Part shown: positions 9,642 to 22,300 of the stretch, one piece after another
Layout: the number at the start of each line of letters is the position of its first letter
Position numbering within the stretch: the stretch's first letter is position 1
NCBI GenBank assembly: GCA_001643675.2
Contig: LSRY02000012.1
Location: forward strand, 1,676,501 to 1,740,500
From: Monocercomonoides exilis
Lineage: Eukaryota; Preaxostyla; Oxymonadida; Polymastigidae
DNA: 64,000 bases
Direction: 5' to 3'
Program-made: the position numbers and the translations under genes
The notes under the pieces: generated by a model
Told to the model about the DNA's origin: nothing
What the model saw: only the letters and a program-made list of their open reading frames with translations
Database searches by the model: none

Positions 9642-11941
9642 ATGGCGCGCGGAAAGCTCGAAGGGTACGAATTCTGGAAGTGGATAGGTGCGCCGAGATA
9701 CGTGCTGGCGCCGATGGTGGACGGTTCAGATGTTTCGTATCGCATGCTGTGCAGACGGTACGGGGTGACGCTGTGCTACACGCCCATGTATACGTTCTTT
9801 TTTTATATGTTTGCGGGCGTGGAGCCCTTAAAGGAAGTTTTTTGGTTTGCTTTGTTTGGGAACAAAGGATTGTGGCGAGCTCGTTTCTTTGGGACTCCGC
9901 CTACCGCGAGGAGGTGTTTGGGACAGCGGAAGAGGACAAGCCGCTGTTTGCGCAGATATGCGGGGACGATGTGGAGGCGATGGTGAAGGTTGCCAAAACG
10001 ATTGAGAAGTCGTGTGATGCAGTGGATGTGAATTTTGGCTGTCCACAGGTGTGAATGCTCAATTTTTTAAAAAAAAAGAATATTACTCACGGGCTGTTGC
10101 AATGCAGAAATACGCGAAGCGGGCGCATTACGGGGCGTATCTTCAGGACGAGTGGGATCTGATTCGGAAGATAGGTTTAATCGATGAATAGAAAAAGAGA
10201 AAATCTTGAAGAGCTTTTTTTAACTTCATTTTTTATTTTTGGCTTCTCAAAACTGCACATGGGGGCAAATGACGACTGTTGGCATTTGGGGCTGGCGTGC
10301 AGTGTCGACGCTGCACAGCTGCCTGGAGGTTCCTGTGACAGCGAAGTTCAGGAAGCAGTTCAGCACAGACCGGACAGTTGGGCTGGCGCGGCTTCTGGAA
10401 GAATCAGGGGCGCAAGTGATTTGCATGCACGGAAGAACGCGAAAGCAGAAAGGAGCAAAGACAGGAGAAGCAGATTGGGAAGAGATACGAATTGCACGGT
10501 GTGCATGAGGGAGGATATCAAAGCAGCTTGTCTGTGGGGTTGGGAGAGCAGCAAAAGAAGAGTCAAAAAATATGATAATGCGCGCTTTCACAACAACAGG
10601 TGCTTCTCTGTTTTCGTCAGAAAATGCAAGAAAGAGAAGCTTTTTTTTTCACTGAAAGGCAGAAAAGTCATCATTAATGTTCTTTTGTTATTTTTGTTTT
10701 TTCTTCATGATATTTTGAGGTTTTTTTAACGAAATTTTCATTTTCTGTCTTTTGTTGGCAACATGAAACATGCGATTGATGCGTTTGTGTGCTGAAGGGA
10801 GGCAGTGCATGTCCCGTTCATTGCAAACGGAAGCATTCGTTCACTGGAAGATGCGGAGGAGTGTCTGAGAATCACGAAGGCAGATGCTGTGATGAGTGGC
10901 GGTGTGAATGGAATAGGGAGAGCAGAAAGCGACGAGACGCAATGAATATACTGTGTTTTTATGATTATCATTTGAGTTTTCTTTCTCTTTCATTTTTAAT
11001 GTTTTTTTATCTGTTTTTTTTAATTGTTTCTGCTTTGATGAACAAATATGTTTTTTCAGAGGGTCTTCGTCGATGCCCAGCATTGTTTTATTCGCCGTCG
11101 AGTTTGAGTGACATTGATTCGTCGTTTTCATCATCTTCTTGTTGGTCTGTTGGAAAGCCGTTTTCAGAAGCAAGCAATGGCCACACACGCGGGATTGGCT
11201 ATGCGTTGGAGTATCTGGATTTGTGTGGGAAGTATTGCACGCCTTTGGATGTTGTGAAAGAGCATGTGCATCGGATGCTGCTGAGCGAGTGTGTATTTTT
11301 GGATTCTTTCCCCCCCTCATTCGTTTGTTTTGCATTTCTGTTGTTGCGTATTCCCCCATGTTGCTGTGACTCCTGGATTGTGCTTGTGCGACTGCTGGTT
11401 GGGTGTGGGGTGTGGGGCGTGTGGGATGTGTGCTGCATGCTGTGTGCAGTCTGACCACACCAGCAGCGACATTCAAGAGCTTTGACACAAAGCGAGGAAG
11501 AAGGCACTGGGCAAAAGGGAAGGAAGAGGAGAAGACGCGGTCGCTGCTTGAAACACACTGGGATGTTCGAGAGAAAATGATGGATGCACATTCTGTCGAG
11601 GAGGTGCGCGATTTGATGGGCATGCTGAAAGGGCGAGTGCTGGTATGTGTGGAAAGAGGGGAAGAGAGTTTGGAAGGGCTGGGCAATTGTTGTTTTGACA
11701 TGCAAGTTTTTCAGAACTTTTTTGTTGTGCGAATTTATTCTGTGAATTGTGCATCATATTTTGAAATGTTTCTGTGTTGTGTTTCTGACAGACGGACACA
11801 CCACCACCGCCTCGCCCTGCTCGCCATGAGCCGCAGGCAGAAGAGGAAGATGGACTCGATGGGTCGATTCTTTTTGGAGAAGAGGAAGCAAGCTGCAGCA
11901 ACGAAGGCGCAGAAGACGAGTTATTTTCAGGAGATTATTGA
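9642..11941 (+). CDS. tRNA-dihydrouridine synthase, Dus1 type
   Basis: FMN-dependent enzyme that reduces uridines in the tRNA D-loop (Dus1 acts at positions 16 and 17). Eight exons join in phase: 9642-9787, 9868-10048, 10108-10174, 10303-10498, 10798-10901, 11060-11288, 11480-11642 and 11792-11941, for 411 residues. Landmarks in order: [51 protein letters not shown] with the catalytic Cys, [49 protein letters not shown] and [17 protein letters not shown]. These follow human DUS1L closely. The C-terminal Cys-rich segment of animal DUS1L is not found. The seventh exon start and the end of the last exon are the least certain: a 44-base intron beginning GTTATT at 11920 would instead extend the protein to about 12,080. 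Confidence 0.85.
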
Positions 11942-12191
11942 GAACGAACTGATTTCTTTTCAGCAAAGAACCAGGCGCGTTATTGTTTATCCCAGTGAGC
12001 AGAACACAATCGCAGTTGTGGAGAATCCTTCGAGGATTGGAAGGGCTGAGGATGTGCAGGCAGTCATTTGTGGAGCACTGAACTTATTTTCATGCCAACA
12101 ATTTTCTTTTTTTTTCCGCCCACAAAAGCAAAAAAAGATCAATGCATCATGCTTCTGTTGCTTTCAGTTTCTTTCAAAAAACATGGATTGA
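11942..12191 (+). other. open frame overlapping the end of the Dus1 gene
   Basis: A second frame, open from 11403 through the last Dus1 exon to 12191, reads RVIVYPSEQNTIAVVENPSR followed by IGRAEDVQAVICGAL. Its codon choice resembles real exons, yet it is out of phase with the Dus1 reading. It may be an alternative terminal exon, a fragment of another gene, or chance. A small decayed segment near 44,835 reads KLVIYPSDASAAS, which is weakly similar. Confidence 0.25.
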
Positions 12192-12473
12192 TGTGATACC
12201 CGGAGAAAAAAAAATATATCTAAGAATTCGCGGATAAATATTCCGAAAAATTAAAAAAAAAATAGACTTTTTTAAAGCTTTTATCGTTTTATTGTGTTAA
12301 TAACCACCATTGTTTCAATTTTTTATTTTTTTATGTTCTGAATTATTAACGCCATCAATAAAAAATTAAACGTCAAAGAAAGATCTTTCTTTGATTCTTT
12401 TTCAATATTTCTCTCTTCATCACCCATAAGCACGTAATTATTCATTACATCTTGCTTTATTTGCTTTTTTTCA

Positions 12474-15400
12474 ATGAAAAATCGGAGAGGCGCGCAAAAA
12501 GCACAAATATCTCATAAAAAACCAGCATCTGTATTTTCAGCAACTGTGAATTTGGTAAATACTGTTGTTGGAGCAGGACTTCTTGGACTTCCATTTGCTT
12601 TTGCAAAAGCTGGAATTGTTCCTGCAGTACTAATTTTTCTTGTGATGACCTTCTTTGCATACGTGACTTATGCATATTTAACAGATGTTGCAGATGCCAC
12701 ATGCTTGTATACAATGGGAGATGTTTGATTTTTCTATGTTATTTAAAATTTAACGGAAATCAAATTTGATTATAAATCATTCAGATTGCTAGCAAACTAT
12801 TTGGACCAGTAGGAATTTTATTTGCCGCTTTTTGCACATTTATATTGTGTTTTGGGTTCTTGTGGGCTTATGTTATACTTGTAGGAGATTTTCTAATTTC
12901 ATTGTTTCGTGCATCCGGAATGAGCTCTGAAGCCTTACTTGTTCAGCGATGGTTTTTGACAATTATTTTAGGATTTTTCATATTCCAGCCTTTATCATGG
13001 TTTCGACGTGTTGATTCACTGAAATTCGTAAGTATTTTTGCTTTGTTCATGATCTGCTATTCAATCCTTGTTGTGATCATCAGATGCTTCTCTCCGATGG
13101 AAGTTGTGGTTCATGATGCTCCCCAAGCAGTAAGACCTTCAATGTCAATGATTCAATGCTTTTCATCACTTTGCTTTGCATTTGGTGCTCATCAGAATGT
13201 TCCAATTATAATGGGAGAATTACGAAGAAAATCATTGAAGAATATGAAAGTTGTGACGCGGGTTGGGCTTGTTGTTGTTGGAGCATTGTACATGATAATG
13301 GCATTGTTTGGTTATCTTCAATTTACAAATCGATTTTTCTCTGCCGAATCTGGTGGTAACATCCTAACTTTGTATGCAGACAATGACGTGCTTGTAATTA
13401 TTGCACGAATTGGATTTGCAATTTCGCTTGTTTTCAGTTTTCCAGTGCTTCTTATACCCACTCGAAAAGAGTTGTTTAACCTCATTAGATGCATAATAGA
13501 CATTATAAAGCGACCAAAGGGCACCTCAATTGGAGACATATATCCACCAGGCAGCTCGCTTTCTCCGCTTATTCCGAAGGACTGGAAAAAAGTCAAAATT
13601 CTCGGAAATCTTTCAAAACACCACATGGCCACAGGAATTACTGGAACCATCATCACATTTTTTGCCTCTTTCTTGTCAATCATCTTATCTAAAGTTAGCT
13701 TCGTATTCGACATCTTCGGGTCGACTGCAGGCGCCTGCGTAGCGTTTATTGTTCCTGCGCTGTGCTTCATTCGCTTTAAGACCAATCCTGCTCGGTTTGT
13801 CAACCGCGACAGAAGAAAGATTCTTGAGGCAGAAGAAGACGATGAGTCGAAGTTTGTGTCGCTGAAGTATTTTTATCCAGATGTCTTTGAAGAGCAGCAG
13901 ATGAAAATGCTGAAGGAAGAAGGTTTATTGTCAGAGGAAGGAGGAATTTCGGGGAAGGAAAGCGGAGATAGGAATGCGAACGAGACAGAGATGGTTGAAA
14001 TGAAAGCGGACAATCCTTTGAATGAGCAGGACGATGGACGAGATCTGTCAGCAGACCAAATCCCTTCGACAGAAGAGTCAGACTCGCTGAAGTACGAAAC
14101 GATGGTTGTGCCAGGAGAAGGCGATGAGGAGCAAGGTGACGATGCCAATGCAGAAAGCAGCGACGACAGCGAAAGCGACAGCGACAGCGATGACGATGCA
14201 GCTGGGCGGGGGGCTGTTATGTTCATTCCGCCACGCTCGTTTCTGGCCTCTCGTCAGTCGCAGTCGCAGTTGCGTTCTCCTTCAACTGCGATGCTGTCAA
14301 ATCCATCAACAGCGTCTCTGAGTACAAAAGAAGGTGAGACGTTGCAGAGGCAGAATCAAAGCACCATGTTTGACTCTTCCTCTTCTCCTTCGACACCGCA
14401 AACAGCCACCACACCAACGTCTTATTCTGCGTCTTCCACAGTTTCAAATGCTGCGATGCCACCAGCACTCACAACAGGAACAAGCTTCATCCCATCTGTC
14501 ATGTCAGATGCCTCGATACACACACCATCGCCTGCACAACAGGCAAAAGAGCAGAACCGAATGGGATATTCAGGCAGCAATGAAGATGAAGATGGAGATG
14601 AAGATTTTGACTCTGACGACTCAGATGAGTCAGATGAGGAAGGCAAGCAGCAACTGCTCTTTACATCATCAACAAACGCGTCTGCCAATCAACAGTCCCT
14701 TTCTTCTTCGAATATGAAGCGGAGAAACTCTTCTTCCCAATCCTCAATTTCTGGGAGAGAAGGAAGTTCTCAGTCGTTTGTCCCACCGCGAAGACGCAGC
14801 AGTGCTGCATTCAACTCGTCAAAGGGCAGTCTGGGAAGCGGGATGAACACTCTGAGCAGCGCTGGGTCTGCCAGCGGAGGATTCCTGCAGCCACTGCCTG
14901 GGATGGGCTCGCCTGCCTCTGCTGCGCTGCCGCCGTCTGCTTTTCTGGCACCGACGCAGCCCATTCCCACACAGCCAGCGTCTTCCTCCACATTCACCAA
15001 TCCTTCTGTGCCTCCTGGTTCGTCTGGCGCTGCCGCAGCACCGTCTGTGCCTGCAACACAACCAGGTGCAGCGCCTGTACTCGGAATGGGGCTTGGCGTG
15101 GGAATGGACTACTTAGCATCGATACACGCAGCAATGGAGAACAGCCAGGGGAGCAGCGCTTATTCAACTACTGAAGCACAACCAGCTACTGGCACTTCAG
15201 CTATTGCTTCATCCAGCTCTTCTTCATCTTCATCTTCATCTTCATCTTCATCATCATCTTCTTCTTTTTCATCATCTTCTTCTTCTGACTGTGCAAGTAA
15301 TCAGCTTGCATCAGAATCAAAAGCCTCTTTGCGACTGCCTTCTTCTTCATCGCTGCAGCAGATGCAAGATGCAGAAGCTCAACCAGAAGAGCATGGAAAT

Positions 15401-16036
15401 GTGAAGAGGAAGAAGTCCTTTGTTCGCAGAGGATTCACATCTTCACAGACTCAGCTGGCGCAGATCAAATCTTCACAGTCCATCCACGCTGCAATGAGCA
15501 GCATTCCGCGACAGGTTTCGTCTCGTTTTGCGTCGTATTCGCAATTTCCTGACGAAGAGAAGCCTCAAATGAGCAGACTGGGCAGCTATTCTGTTGTGGG
15601 CCAAGATTTCGAAGGCATCACGCACAGGAACTCGAGTGCTGGTTTTGCTTCTGTTCGATCGTCGCAGTCGATGCACAGAATTGGATCGACGAGAACGGTT
15701 GGAAGAGACGGCAGAGTAGCACAGCAAGGCAGCGAAGGAGAAGCAGCAGAAGGAGAGAAGACAAAAGACGAGGTAGACAGCAAAGAGCAGATGCCGAGAT
15801 TTGATGCGCTGAGTGCAGAGGAGAAAGAGGAGATTGTGAACTTTGCGAAGATGTCAGCCAAAGTGGATGTGGGGCACGAGAGAACAATCCAAAGTCTTTT
15901 GAAGCCGCTGGAGTGCTCCTCCTGCCAAGTTGTGTTTGCGTGGTGCCTTGTTGTCTTGGGAGTGGTGTTTGGGCTTATTTCGCTTGCAATGGCAATCATA
16001 TTCGACACGGCACTTGCTGATCAGGTCAACTTTTGA
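12474..16036 (+). CDS. SLC38/AAAP amino acid transporter with giant loop insertion
   Basis: Membrane transporter of the amino acid/auxin permease family (SLC38/AVT type), moving amino acids across the plasma or vacuolar membrane. Two exons (12474-12722, 12785-16036; donor GTTTGA) give 1,166 residues, more than twice the usual 450-500. TM1 carries the family signature VNLVNTVVGAGLLGLPFAFA. Hydrophobic helices continue to about residue 415 (GSTAGACVAFIVPALCFIRF). Then come some 700 residues of Ser/Glu/Gln-rich, low-complexity, presumably disordered sequence, followed by one last helix (CLVVLGVVFGLISLAMAI, about 1133-1156), which corresponds to TM11. The insertion therefore lies in the cytoplasmic loop between TM10 and TM11 and is not a C-terminal tail. 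It contains acidic Ser-Asp runs typical of CK2 sites. The substrate cannot be deduced. Confidence 0.85.
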
Positions 16037-17225
16037 TTGACCAGAAATAATGCCAACAAAAGGGCAAAAGGAATTTGTGTTGAAGCAGACTAATAAGAAA
16101 AGGATGGAAAAGATATTCAGCACAAACCAATTTTCTGTTAATATTTCCAGAATCGAAGTTTTCAGTTTAATTTTCGTTGTGAGATTAATCTTGTTATCAT
16201 TATAGTTTTCGTGATAATTTACAAATTATTTTTCTGATTGTGTATTTTGCATTTTAGATGCTTAAAAATAAAGTGTGTTCTCCTGTTCTTTTCTTTTGCT
16301 TCAACTTGTTTTTTAGTGTGTGAAAAAGTTATTATTTTTATTCTTTTTCTTCCCAAATAATATTTCCAGCAAATTTTACACAAATCTCGATGAAAATTTG
16401 AAAAGTTCATTTTCTTTCAAAATACTTATGTTCATAATTCAATTTTTGTTTTTTTGAATTTTCACGTACAGTACATTGGATGCGAGATCGTTTTACGTTT
16501 TTTTAAAGATTTATCTTTAATTAACAGAGGAACACATATTTTTTGTTGAAATGTATTTTTTGTTAGATTTAGGAAAAGTTTTGAAATAATATTATTGAAT
16601 TTCGGTGTGAAATAGAAATGTTTCTTCAGCTATTCTCTTATATGTTGAGTGTCTGTTAACAGCTTTGTGTTCCTCATATTTCTATTGTTTATTGAAAGTT
16701 TGACTTATTTCTGATTTAAGTTCAACACTTTTTGGTCTTTTTATGTTGTTTTAATCAAGTTATTGAAAAGAGCCAAAAAATCTGTTTTTTTTTTTTTTTT
16801 TTTGCTGAGCGAAAAAATGAGGCTTGCAATCTTGATTTTCATTTCATGTCACTTATCACCAGGTGCATCCTTCAGTAATATTCTTGTCATAAGATTGGTT
16901 CATAAGAATATTTTTCTAAGTGCAAAAAGAAATTATTATCTTACTCAAAGAAAAGAAAACTATTTCTAAATATTAAATTGCAGCAAAGATTTCTAAAAGT
17001 TGTTCACGCATTTGTTTGCAACACATATTAAAAATAAACAAAAACCGTTGTGTAAATATTGAATAACAATGAAACTTCAATTTGAAATAAGTGAATACTC
17101 TATTTCATTATTTGTACAAATCGAAGTAAAATTCAACAACTCCAAACGATACACATCAAATAACATTTCCATGCAACTTTCAATTGAATGCCTTTAAACT
17201 TAAAAAAATAACCCCAAAATCTTTT
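16037..17225. other. intergenic, nothing recognised
   Basis: AT-rich DNA between convergent genes (the transporter on plus, SepSecS on minus), so it holds two 3' ends. A poly-T run lies near 16785. A 68-codon frame at 16763 contains a signal-peptide-like stretch (MRLAILIFISCHLSPGASF) reminiscent of surface-protein starts but leads nowhere; it may be a relic. Confidence 0.55.
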
Positions 17226-19238
17226 TCAAGTGTCACTTTTATTTGCTTTTCTCTCTCTTTCTGTCAACACGCGATCCAGTCTCTTGCAAAGCAGATCGAC
17301 GTCGTTTTCTGACATTCCAATTGCGCAGGCACACGACAGATACGGAAAAGGATATCGTGTCAAGTGAGACCCAAATCCCGACACCATTTCGACTCCTTCG
17401 CAAATGAACTTCTTTTTTGGCGGTGCAAGTGGATCGACAGTTCGGCAGCCAGAAACACAGCGAAGGAAAAGAGACGACCCGATGGAAGTGATCTCCGATG
17501 AAGACGAGGAAGTCGGCTTTTCCACAGCTGCTGATGTTGATAATGCTGTCGAAGGAGCAGAAGAAGACGAAGCATTTTCAATCGAAGAAGTTTCAGATGA
17601 TTTCTCAGAAATATCGCCTTTTCCAGAATCTGTTTGTTGTGTTGGACTTGACTGAAATGAAGAGAGCGAAATAGCCATTGAAATGGGATTATGAGGCGTG
17701 GAAAGCAAGCGCTCGTTGTGTTTCCCAGCAACTTCCTTCAGCCGTTCCTGCATTGCAACGAACAGCTGCTTCCGCTTTTCGCACAGGTCGGAATATCCTT
17801 TCCATCCAAGTGAAAGCAGCGTAATAAACAAATCAACAAGTGGGCTGATGTTTGCTCTGCCTGGAAACAAATTCGAGACTCGCTCAACAATCGAAAGGGG
17901 AGTTGAGACATCTGCAGAAGATGAAGGCGTCGATGATGCAGAGGCTGATGGAACGGAAGATGAGATTGGATTCCTCAATGAAAATGCCTTTTTTGATGGT
18001 GCCAAAGGAGAACAAAGAACTGTTCCGCCAACGGGAACAAGAAAGTTCTTATCGGTGCTCTGCAAATAACAAACAAAATTAATCAAAATTATTACAAGTG
18101 AAGTGCATAATGATTACCAGATGAACAAGAAAGAAGAGGAAAAATAATTTTAACATTGCGTTTTGTTCGATAATTTCTAATTTCAAAATACCATAACAAC
18201 TGCGTCCACCCTTCCTTTCCGTGCTGAATCCTCTAACATATTCATTATTTTGTTACTCTGCAATCCATATGCGTTGTTGACAATATGAGGGATATTATAG
18301 TCATCACATAGCTTTGAAATTTCACCAACACTATGAAATCATTTGGTTAAAAAGATAAAAAAAAATTGATTATTGTTAATCCGTTTGAATAGTCACAAAC
18401 CGATCTGGAGCTCGAGGTGCAAAGCAAGACGATACAGACATAACACAAACTATATTTTCCGTTCCAATTTCTTCAATTTTTTTTGTGAGATTTTGAATGT
18501 CAGTTCTCACTTCGTCTCCTTCAAGTTTATTTTCAACGATACACGGAATAAATCCTGCTGCATGAATACATTTAACGCATGTCTTTTGATCCATGCGAGG
18601 AGTAATTACATATTTTGCTTTCGGTCGTTCAGATTTTAAGGAAAGGAAAACCATTGTAAGGCACATTCCTGTTGCAAGTGGAAGAACAATAGCATTATTT
18701 GCACAGCGAAATCCGCGTCTGTGCAATATATCAAGAGCAAAGTAATTGGTCAATTTGACAAGCAATGACGAGCCAGCTGCTTTTGGTTGAGGGGCAAAGA
18801 AATCTCCTGAACTGATTTGATCAAAATATTAAATTATTCAGGAGCATCTCATGCAAACCGCCCAATTCCATGCCCCATATAAAAATGACGTTTTGCAACA
18901 ATCGGAGAAAAAATCCGGGCTTCGCGCTCTCCAACTCCCGCATTCTCTTTGATGAGAAAAAATCATTAATTAAATTTGAATGAAACAAAAAATACCTATA
19001 AAATTATTACTATCCATCATTGATAACTCTGACAAGATATTTTCAATAACAACATCATTCACTCCATCTTCTGGTATCGATCTCTTAAGAGAGAAAAAAT
19101 AAAAACATTGAAAAATCAGTTGAACACCTGAGATATAAGCGTCAGCAGAAACTTATTTTTAACTTGAAAAGCATTTTTTATTGTATCAGAAACACCCTTC
19201 CCTCCAACTATCTGATCCAGATGGGGTAGCCCATCCAT
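17226..19238 (-). CDS. SEPSECS: O-phosphoseryl-tRNA(Sec) selenium transferase (SepSecS)
   Basis: PLP enzyme that converts O-phosphoseryl-tRNA(Sec) plus selenophosphate into selenocysteinyl-tRNA(Sec), the last step of the archaeal/eukaryotic Sec route. Six exons join in phase: 19238-19128, 19083-18996, 18946-18859, 18811-18401, 18330-18192 and 18059-17226, giving 556 residues against about 500 in human. Conserved blocks in order: SMMDSNNFIENAGVGEREAR, KRHFYMGHGIGRSGDFFAPQ, the tetrad-like PKAAGSS, VLPLATGM, YVITPRMDQKTC, SSCFAPRAPDR, IPHIVNNAYG, and STDKNFLVPVGG with the Schiff-base Lys at residue 283 (human Lys284). Further blocks are PHNPISMA and ENDVDLLCKRLDR. Two Ser-rich insertions after the active site account for the extra length. 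It starts 91 bases from the divergent CCDC81-like gene. Presence implies that selenoproteins are made. Confidence 0.93.
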
Positions 19239-19329
19239 ACAAATTAACCTTATCAAAAAGATTTATTTTGGTTAAAAGTTTGAATATTGATCAAAGATTA
19301 ATATTTAACCAATTGTCTAACCGCATCTG
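19239..19329. promoter_or_regulatory. 91-base bidirectional intergenic region
   Basis: Only 91 bases separate the SepSecS ATG (minus, 19238) from the CCDC81-like ATG (plus, 19330). Both promoters must fit here, or in the neighbouring coding ends, so a shared bidirectional promoter is likely. No element is recognised in the AT-rich sequence. Confidence 0.45.
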
Positions 19330-22300
19330 ATGGTTATCACAAAGGTAGAATTAGCAGAATATGCATCGAAAATGAAAAATGCACCTGCACCTGATAAAAT
19401 ACTTGCAATATGGAACGGGTGCATATATTTTTTGGAAGAATCAATGAAACAAGGGAAGGTTGGACAATATTTTGAATTTCCGTTCAAGAATGATAACATG
19501 CTATATTTCATTATTTTTTAGGGTGTAATTTTCCCTAATTTTGGAACATTTACATTTCAAATTGAAAAATTAAACGTTGGAACAAGAGGAACCTTAGGCG
19601 GAAGGAAACCTGTGTTTTTTATGGACAAGAGTTTTTCTGCAGCTCATGGTGTTCAAGTTCGTTCACTTGTACAAGATACATCGAATGTTGCAACACCTCA
19701 ACTTAATTTTACTGCAGTTAGTTCTTGGAGCGGAATTCATCGTGAAACTTCCAGATTTGGATATAAATTATTTCTTGTCGCACTGGGAAATGCTATACGC
19801 GCAAAGCAACCTATTAACTTGGATTTCAGAGTTGCTTCGTTCATCCTGGGATCTGGCTCAACTTTAGGAAGAATGGATTTTAAGTGGTCACCTAAAGTGG
19901 CTGGTCAAGCCCTTGTTCCATCAGCAGAAACACTTCCAGCGGCTCAAACAACCTTGAATGAGAGAAATCCCGTTGATGTTATGAGGCGGAACTTTATACG
20001 TTCTTACGGAGGTGATCCAACTGCAACTGACTCTCCTCCTGTTCTTCACAGATATCCACGTCCTGTTACGGCTCAGTCGAAGCTTGCAGCAGCCACAATT
20101 AATATGCGCCCCACCTGGTCAACATTTGAAGCTGCAGCTCGTGGAGAATTAGGCTCTCATGGAAAGCGCGGTCCAACAAATCCGTACGACCTTCCTCGGC
20201 CATCTGCTGCTACAAAAGAAGAAGAAAAGGATATGCGCTGGCAGGACGCACAAAAGAGACTTTGGAAAGCAACAACAGGTGCTCTCACGACTCGTGAAGA
20301 AAGGGACAGGATTAAGGAAGGAGAGAATGATGAAACAGATGCGTGGGGTGGAAGGTCTGGAGGTTGGGCGCTTAGTGGAAAGAAGATGGGAACATCGACA
20401 AGTTCTCAACAAAGAAGACCAGCTTCTGCTATGGCATTAGCCTCTACAAGAAGTGCAATGAGTTCTAATTTGAGTTTGCATAAAATTTCTTTTCTTTTCT
20501 TTTCTTTTCTTTTCTTTTCTTTTCTTTTCTTTTCTTTTCTTTTCTTTTCTTTTCTTTTCTTTTCTTTTCTTTTCTTTTCTTTTCTTTTCTTTTCTTTTCT
20601 TTTCTTTTCTTTTCTTTTCTTTTCTTTTCTTTTCTTTTGCATTTGTTTGAATTTGCTCATGAATGAAATGAAAATAATGAAATTATTATCTTCAATTTTT
20701 TGAATACACATTTTTATATCTTGTAATTTTGCCATTACAAAATTTCAATTTCTTTGCACTTATAATTTTGTGTATATATGATTTTTTTTAGCTTCAAGTG
20801 CTCCATTAGAAGATAATTCTTCTCCAGTTGTACGCTCCTTTGCAACTCCTCCGTCAGCGTACGGAATGAAGCCGATTGAACCGACATCAACACTTTTTGA
20901 GCCACCTTCTCACACACGATACACATCCAACGTAGAAGAGAATGGCTCTTACGATGACATGTTGGAATCAAAAAGGGATCCTTATCCTTCATCAAGCCAG
21001 AAAAACATTTTATCACTTCAAAGGAAGAAATTAGCTGAATCTCCGAGTATCCGCAAGCAGAGAGAAAGGACACTCAAACGTTGGGGAACACGCAATGCTA
21101 CACGGCCGTTCACTGCTTCATCTGCTTCACTGGGAAGGAACAGGTCGATGAGCATTGACAACAGAGGTGGAACACTTGCTGTTCATGAACCGGCAAACAC
21201 GCTCAGACCAGTTCCAAAAAGAGAGCTGCTGGCAGCAAGAGCAGAAATGAAGGAGCGAATGAGAGAAACAGGAAGAGATCTTGGAGACACAAACACATCT
21301 GGGCTTGAAGGAAAAAGCAGGAGTTATTTGGACAGCAACGACGATGAGGAGGAAGCTGAACAAGACGAGGTCTACGAGCGAGAGCTAGCGAAGGAAAATG
21401 AACTTGAGTTTGGTGGATTTATGCGACCTTTTGAACAGCCAGCGCCATTTGATGAACGTTCTGTCACAAAAAGACCATCTTCAGCAATTGAAGGATGGAA
21501 GAAAACGAGAACATTTGGAAAGATTGGTGGAGGAAGAGGAATGGGAAGCACACTCTCCGCCTCAACGGTTGGTTCGTCAGCACGCCAGACTGGAACGCGG
21601 AAGCAGCCCATGATATATCCTCCAACTGATCTGACCAAACGAGAATTGTCAGGAAATGCTTGGACATCAGAAGAACCTGCAACATGCGAAGACATTGAAG
21701 ATAAGCCGTCTTTGAATACGTCGACATCTCTGCAACAATCGAATACTTTCGATCCAGGAAAGTCATTAAGAACTCATCTACTTGCTTCGACAAGCCACCA
21801 TTTGCATTCATTTACATCGAAAGAAGATTTGCAACCAGTTCCTGGAATGAGCCCTTATATTTGTCGAGTTTGCAAACGCTACTCAGCTGCATTACCGGCT
21901 CCCAATTTCTGTTCAATGTGTTTGACAAGAGCACAACAAGTGAGAGACGCTGATGCAGCTGCCGCACGAGAAAATGCAGACAATGAGGCGTTTCAGGCTT
22001 ATTTACAGGAAAAAGATAGAATAGAAAGAGAAGCTGCCAAGATGGAAGGAATGGAACAGAGAACTCGTCGCTTTGAATGCGACAAAAAGAACAAAGAAAT
22101 GATGGACAATAAACTTACTACTCGAGAACTCAACCCAGAAGATTCAGTGATTTCAGGACATGCTCCAATTGGAGACGTGTTTAACAGAAGACCAGATGAT
22201 GAAACAGACGAAGAAAAGAAGGCTAAAATGAATGCTGCGTTGAGAAAACAGATGAACGAGAATCGTCAAGAAAGGGAAGCCTTACAAGAAGAAGAGCGAC

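Noticed and set aside
16763-16969. Short frame with a signal-peptide-like start
   Set aside because: Only 68 codons, preceded by poly-T and followed by no splice-compatible exon; kept only as a possible relic in the intergenic entry.
20406-20735. Minus-strand 109-codon frame rich in Lys-Glu-Lys-Arg
   Set aside because: It is the reverse reading of the TTTTC array in the intron of the CCDC81-like gene.
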